From NCBI RefSeq assembly GCF_965363235.1, contig NC_134839.1:77091410-77155409 (forward strand): a stretch of DNA of 64,000 nucleotides, read 5' to 3'. Position numbers and translations under genes: made by a program. Below the pieces are notes generated by a model. The model saw nothing but the letters and a program-made list of their open reading frames with translations, was not told the origin of the DNA and did no database searches. Each line of letters begins with the position of its first letter. Within the stretch, counting starts at the first letter, position 1. Shown one piece after another: positions 61,101-64,000 of this stretch. The DNA comes from Mytilus galloprovincialis. Its lineage: Eukaryota > Mollusca > Bivalvia > Mytilida > Mytilidae.

Positions 61101-62821
61101 AATCGTATGAAACCTCTTTGTATTGTTTTTTAATTGTGTAAAAGCATATTAATCAACTACATCCCGGTAAATATATAAACAAACTATCGTTTGATAGAAC
61201 CACTAATTCGGGCTTGGTAGGTAAGAACAAAAAATAACTGCTTTACATGTTTAAACAAAATAGTTTGTACGCATAGTTATACATAAGTAAATGTGTAAAA
61301 ATATTTAGTTAGTTTTGGTATCAAATTAAACCATAAAGAGACATAACTCTTTTGTTTGTATTGAATGTTTCCGTAAGTTAATGAATGTTTTTGATAATCG
61401 TAAATATGTTATAACTGTCAACTATTCTTATAGATAAAATAATTTCTATTACATAATTTTGCTCTCTTATACTTTTCAAACATTGACGTATATATACGCC
61501 GGTATAATGGACATATTATGGTACACCGTTGTCCGTCCATCTATCTGTTCATTCGTCTGTCGTCAACATTGAAACTTTGGTAAATTGTTTATATCTCTTG
61601 ACGTTTGTTTGTTCTGTTTTGTTTTGTTTTTTTTTTGTTTTTTTTTTTTTTCTTTTGTTCGGTTTTTTTCGATTTTGCGTTTCCGAGTTATGGATTTTTT
61701 TTCGATAAAAAGGGTGATTTTCAAGTTTTCTGACCATTACTCACACACTATTTCAAATTTCCAAGAAGCTTTGGTGACTGGTTTATATCTATTAAGATAG
61801 CCTCCTTTAGTTTTTCATAAATTTCTGATATGACATTGAGAAGTTATGGATCTTTATTCTATGAAAAAAAAGTGACGGGCGCATCATGCTCTCATGGTGC
61901 AGCTATGTACACATCAAAGGGACTTTACATATTTTAAAGACATCATCAACATAAAGTTTATTTAAACTTAAGATAGAATAGCTGGCCTCTTAAAATCGCC
62001 GAATTCACCATCGAAAACGAAGGGGCCAAGATTAGGTATTTTATTACATCAAAAACTCTAATACCTCTTAATTCGAAGAATGCAAAAATTAAAACATTAA
62101 ATGATAGGTATATTTAATTATACCAAGTGATCATACAAAATGTAATTTTTGGCAGGAAAAAAAAACATTTTTTCTTTTTCCTACAGTTCTTTTTCCTACA
62201 GTTGCAAAATAGACAATAACGTGGCTAACGATAAATGGCACAATTCGCGACGTCAAATGTGAAATATAAGGGAAGGATGTCTGTTTCATTTGAATTTAAA
62301 TATTTCCTAGAAAACCAGTACATGAACTCTTGTTTTTTGTCTTTATGTTTTGTTTACTTTTTATTTGGAAAAAATCCACGATTTATTTTTTGAAGGAGTA
62401 TACTGGATTCAATACTAATAATATCACAAAAATGATGTTCATTACCGATTAATACAAAAAAAAAGAGGTTTGTTATAAAAGCGTTATATCGAATTGATAT
62501 ATCGCTATTAGCAGTCACTCTGGTTCAATTTATTCAGAAAGGATTTTAAGAAAAAACCATCATCCCTGAGCTCAACTAAGTATAAATAACGAGATTCAGT
62601 AGAAGCTTCGGAATCTAGGAGACACTATCAACACAATAATTCTGAAAATGGCAAACAATTAAAACCCATTGGCAATCAGACCACAAGTCCTGTTCTTATT
62701 ACTAAATAAAACAAACTGAAAGTTTAAAAAAAAAATCAACTTAACTTTCTCACCTACTTTCAAAACCCATCGTTGTAGAGATGACTAAAATGAAAAGCAG
62801 ACCTTTTACGAAATAAAACAT
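58104..62821 (-). CDS. Gene F: secreted four-cysteine peptide with a Gly-rich tail (4 exons)
   Basis: Minus-strand exons 62821-62758 (signal), 60357-60205, 59763-59710 and 58144-58104 join in phase 1 into 103 residues. The signal exon encodes MFYFVKGLLFILVISTTMG and then F-E. The junction gives K-R-K-E-Y-G, a dibasic site right after the signal peptide. Exon 2 has a leucine-rich start (GILRVLNNLN) like the gene E modules and ends CAKKDKVYNATTGKCK. Exon 3 adds K-CRDGEIFRKETRSC. Together these give C-x13-C-x2-C-x12-C, the gene B pattern split by an intron. Exon 4 encodes GIGAFGGGGIGGK and TAA. Exon 2 uses a weak donor (gtacga); read-through would reach a stop at 60149. A TATA-like TATAAAAATT (62877-62886) lies about 60 bases above the ATG. 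Function is unknown; the product is inferred to be secreted. Confidence 0.72.
58530..58578. repeat. Perfect 21-base hairpin
   Basis: gattataattagacaaatga plus one base pairs perfectly with 58558-58578 around a 7-base loop, in intron 3 of gene F. It is followed by two direct copies of gtgaaattttcatcgaggag (from about 58581 and 58685) with GC-richer sequence between, a small unexplained unit. Confidence 0.75.
58790..59030 (-). repeat. Delta repeat, reversed, ending in a T-run
   Basis: ttaccaagtcaggaatatga, ccatttgtttggtgtttgag and ttttcctcggagt mark the family. A T-run at 58990-59012 follows the family's end. It lies in intron 3 of gene F. Confidence 0.65.
60495..60629 (+). other. Plus-strand frame with a signal-peptide-like start inside intron 1 of gene F
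   Basis: A 44-codon frame starts MMKTVELSIFLFSVVNIY, a good signal-peptide shape, and continues IPGSPDTGD, which recalls the G-N-P-G-S-P-G-D tail of gene B. The gtagcc after ATCCCAG at 60570 could be a phase-1 donor, as in all signal exons here, or the frame could be read to TAG at 60627. No downstream plus-strand module is seen before the window ends. It may be a chance frame or the fused remains of a gene B-like copy. Confidence 0.25.
61495..61930 (+). repeat. Interspersed repeat with simple T-runs
   Basis: It begins cgccggtataatggacatat and ends acgggcgcatcatgctctca, both familiar to me from mussel DNA. T-rich runs between (61618-61652) give the low-complexity frames seen on both strands. 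It lies in intron 1 of gene F. Confidence 0.55.
61931..62757. other. Intron 1 of gene F, remainder
   Basis: AT-rich sequence, no exon seen. Confidence 0.35.
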
Positions 62822-62876
62822 CCTCACGTACTGACGGTGTTTGGTTTAATGTCCTATTTAAGAGTAACTGATTTCA

Positions 62877-62886
62877 ATTTTTATAG
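62877..62886 (-). promoter_or_regulatory. TATA-like element of gene F
   Basis: TATAAAAATT on the minus strand, about 56-65 bases before the ATG. Position suits a short 5' leader. The same core string (TATAAAAAT) is found above gene E. Confidence 0.4.
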
Positions 62887-62889
62887 TAT

Positions 62890-63670
62890 TTGACCATTTA
62901 AAATATAATGGGTTTAAAGTAAAAGAAAATAAATATTTTTATTTTTATTTTATTTGCTACAGGCGTATTTTTATTAATGATTACGTATTTTAAGTGATAA
63001 AGTAACATCAATGTGTGAACTAACTATTATGTATTTATTTGGTTAAATTTGAATTGACCCCCAGTAGCAAATTAATGCCGTTTATAGATTTTTGAATAAC
63101 AACTTTTACACTTCTAAGTGTCTAAACTTTCCTTGATTTTTTATTACCGTTGTAAAGAAAATTAAAATGAATTAAAATAAGATTATAACTCTTTGAAAAC
63201 AAATAAATATATGTTCACGCCATTTCTATTCTATTTTTGTTGATACATGTACTACTTTTCAAAATTAACCAACAAAGCAACAAGGTCCATTCTATATTTA
63301 AAAATAATACAAACAAATATGTGAGGTAGATTCTTAATTGATAATATTTTTAATTGAAAAAAGTCCATTCACCATAACAAGACATTTCTGTACGAGATGT
63401 CTACAGGGGGACCTTAGCTATACTTAAACGTCATTACGTACGTGTACAGGTGGAAACCCGGTTGAAATAGAACAAAAGAATCGAAGCTCTTTGTTAGAGA
63501 AGGAGATAAATGCTTACTGTAATGTTTACTATAGTGACAAAAATTTTAAAAGTTAATAGCAACAAATGAAATGACAATTTTTTTCTCAATAACGAAGTGT
63601 TTTATTTTAAAAACACCATTTTCACAAGTTTTCAATTTATCTAGTATATAGTTAAACAGAACAATTAGAT
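62890..63670. other. Gene-free AT-rich stretch above gene F
   Basis: No exon or clear repeat is recognised. Confidence 0.35.
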
Positions 63671-63679
63671 ATCAATTCG

Positions 63680-63980
63680 ACGCCATGGGTATCTGTCAAG
63701 TTGGATGTAGAAAATGCACAACCTCCGATTTTTAAAAAAAAAAATACCACGGACGGAAAACATATCAATCTAGTTCAGTAATTTTCGTGTCTGCCCTTCC
63801 ATTATGTGACCCCATTTTCGAGTATGGTCTCGAGGAAACGATGATAGTCCGTCGGTAGGGGACGATAAATGGCTGACCCGTGTTAAGAGAGAGCCATATC
63901 TCTTGCACGTTAAAGACGCCCTTGTAGATTTCGAAAAAGAGCAGGCTAATGCCGCTACAAGGTAGCACTAGCACCCGCAA
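63680..63980 (+). repeat. Interspersed repeat at the window end
   Basis: It carries catatctcttgcacgttaaa, cttgtagatttcgaaaaaga and aaagtggaaagggattaat, strings I know from many mussel sequences. The frame at 63765-63980 is its translation, not a gene. Confidence 0.6.
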
Positions 63981-64000
63981 AGTGGAAAGGGATTAATATA

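Overview
This window looks like intronic and intergenic DNA of a bivalve, most likely a mussel of the Mytilus type. It is AT-rich, has no prokaryotic gene layout, and is full of interspersed repeats that I recognise as typical of mussel genomic DNA: a tRNA-headed SINE, Penelope-like reverse transcriptase remnants, a mariner-type transposase and several unnamed short families. The species is inferred from repeat style only. Nearly all reading frames of 60 to 150 codons here are noise or repeat translations. The real coding signal lies in very short exons.

Those exons form one coherent family: small secreted peptides (73 to 134 aa) whose exons almost all begin and end in phase 1, each with a separate signal-peptide exon, one to three cysteine modules and a tiny terminal exon. 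Nearly all modules share a C-x12/13-C hairpin, often as C-x-E-G-Y/F-S-Y/W. Plus-strand half: pseudogene A (1592-2819), gene B (6181-10909, looks intact), pseudogene C (13690-16995, a decayed copy of B) and gene A' (24487-26497, the intact copy of A). A and A' lie in one segmental duplication (about 1-2819 and 22640-25735), B and C in another (2820 onward and 11598 onward).

Minus-strand half: gene F (62821 down to 58104, four exons) and gene E (53604 down to 49566: signal exon, module a, module b, terminal exon T1). Beyond T1 the same exon types continue without an intact signal exon: module c (47541-47690) with terminal exon T2 (45223-45257), then module d (36977-37123, with a stop codon just before its splice donor) and terminal exon T3 (34349-34386). 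Because the junctions are all phase 1, they could be spliced to the E signal exon as alternative cassettes, or they may be orphaned fragments. A block at about 39850-40330 resembles the E upstream region (53760-54170), with a possible signal-exon relic beside it, which suggests d-T3 was once an independent gene.

All peptides are predicted to be secreted. Terminal exons end in Gly-rich tails, several finishing G-R-R, G-K, G-R or G-G, which would suit C-terminal amidation. Function is unknown; candidate roles are antimicrobial or immune effectors, or signalling peptides. The stretches between genes hold repeats: a 2.3 kb long-TIR element in intron 1 of B whose empty site is preserved in C, a 2.0 kb TIR element at 28261-30227, a 1.0 kb nested palindrome at 37984-38989, three Penelope-like fragments, a mariner remnant at 43650-44363, a three-copy SINE tandem array at 48479-49530, and several fold-back hairpins.
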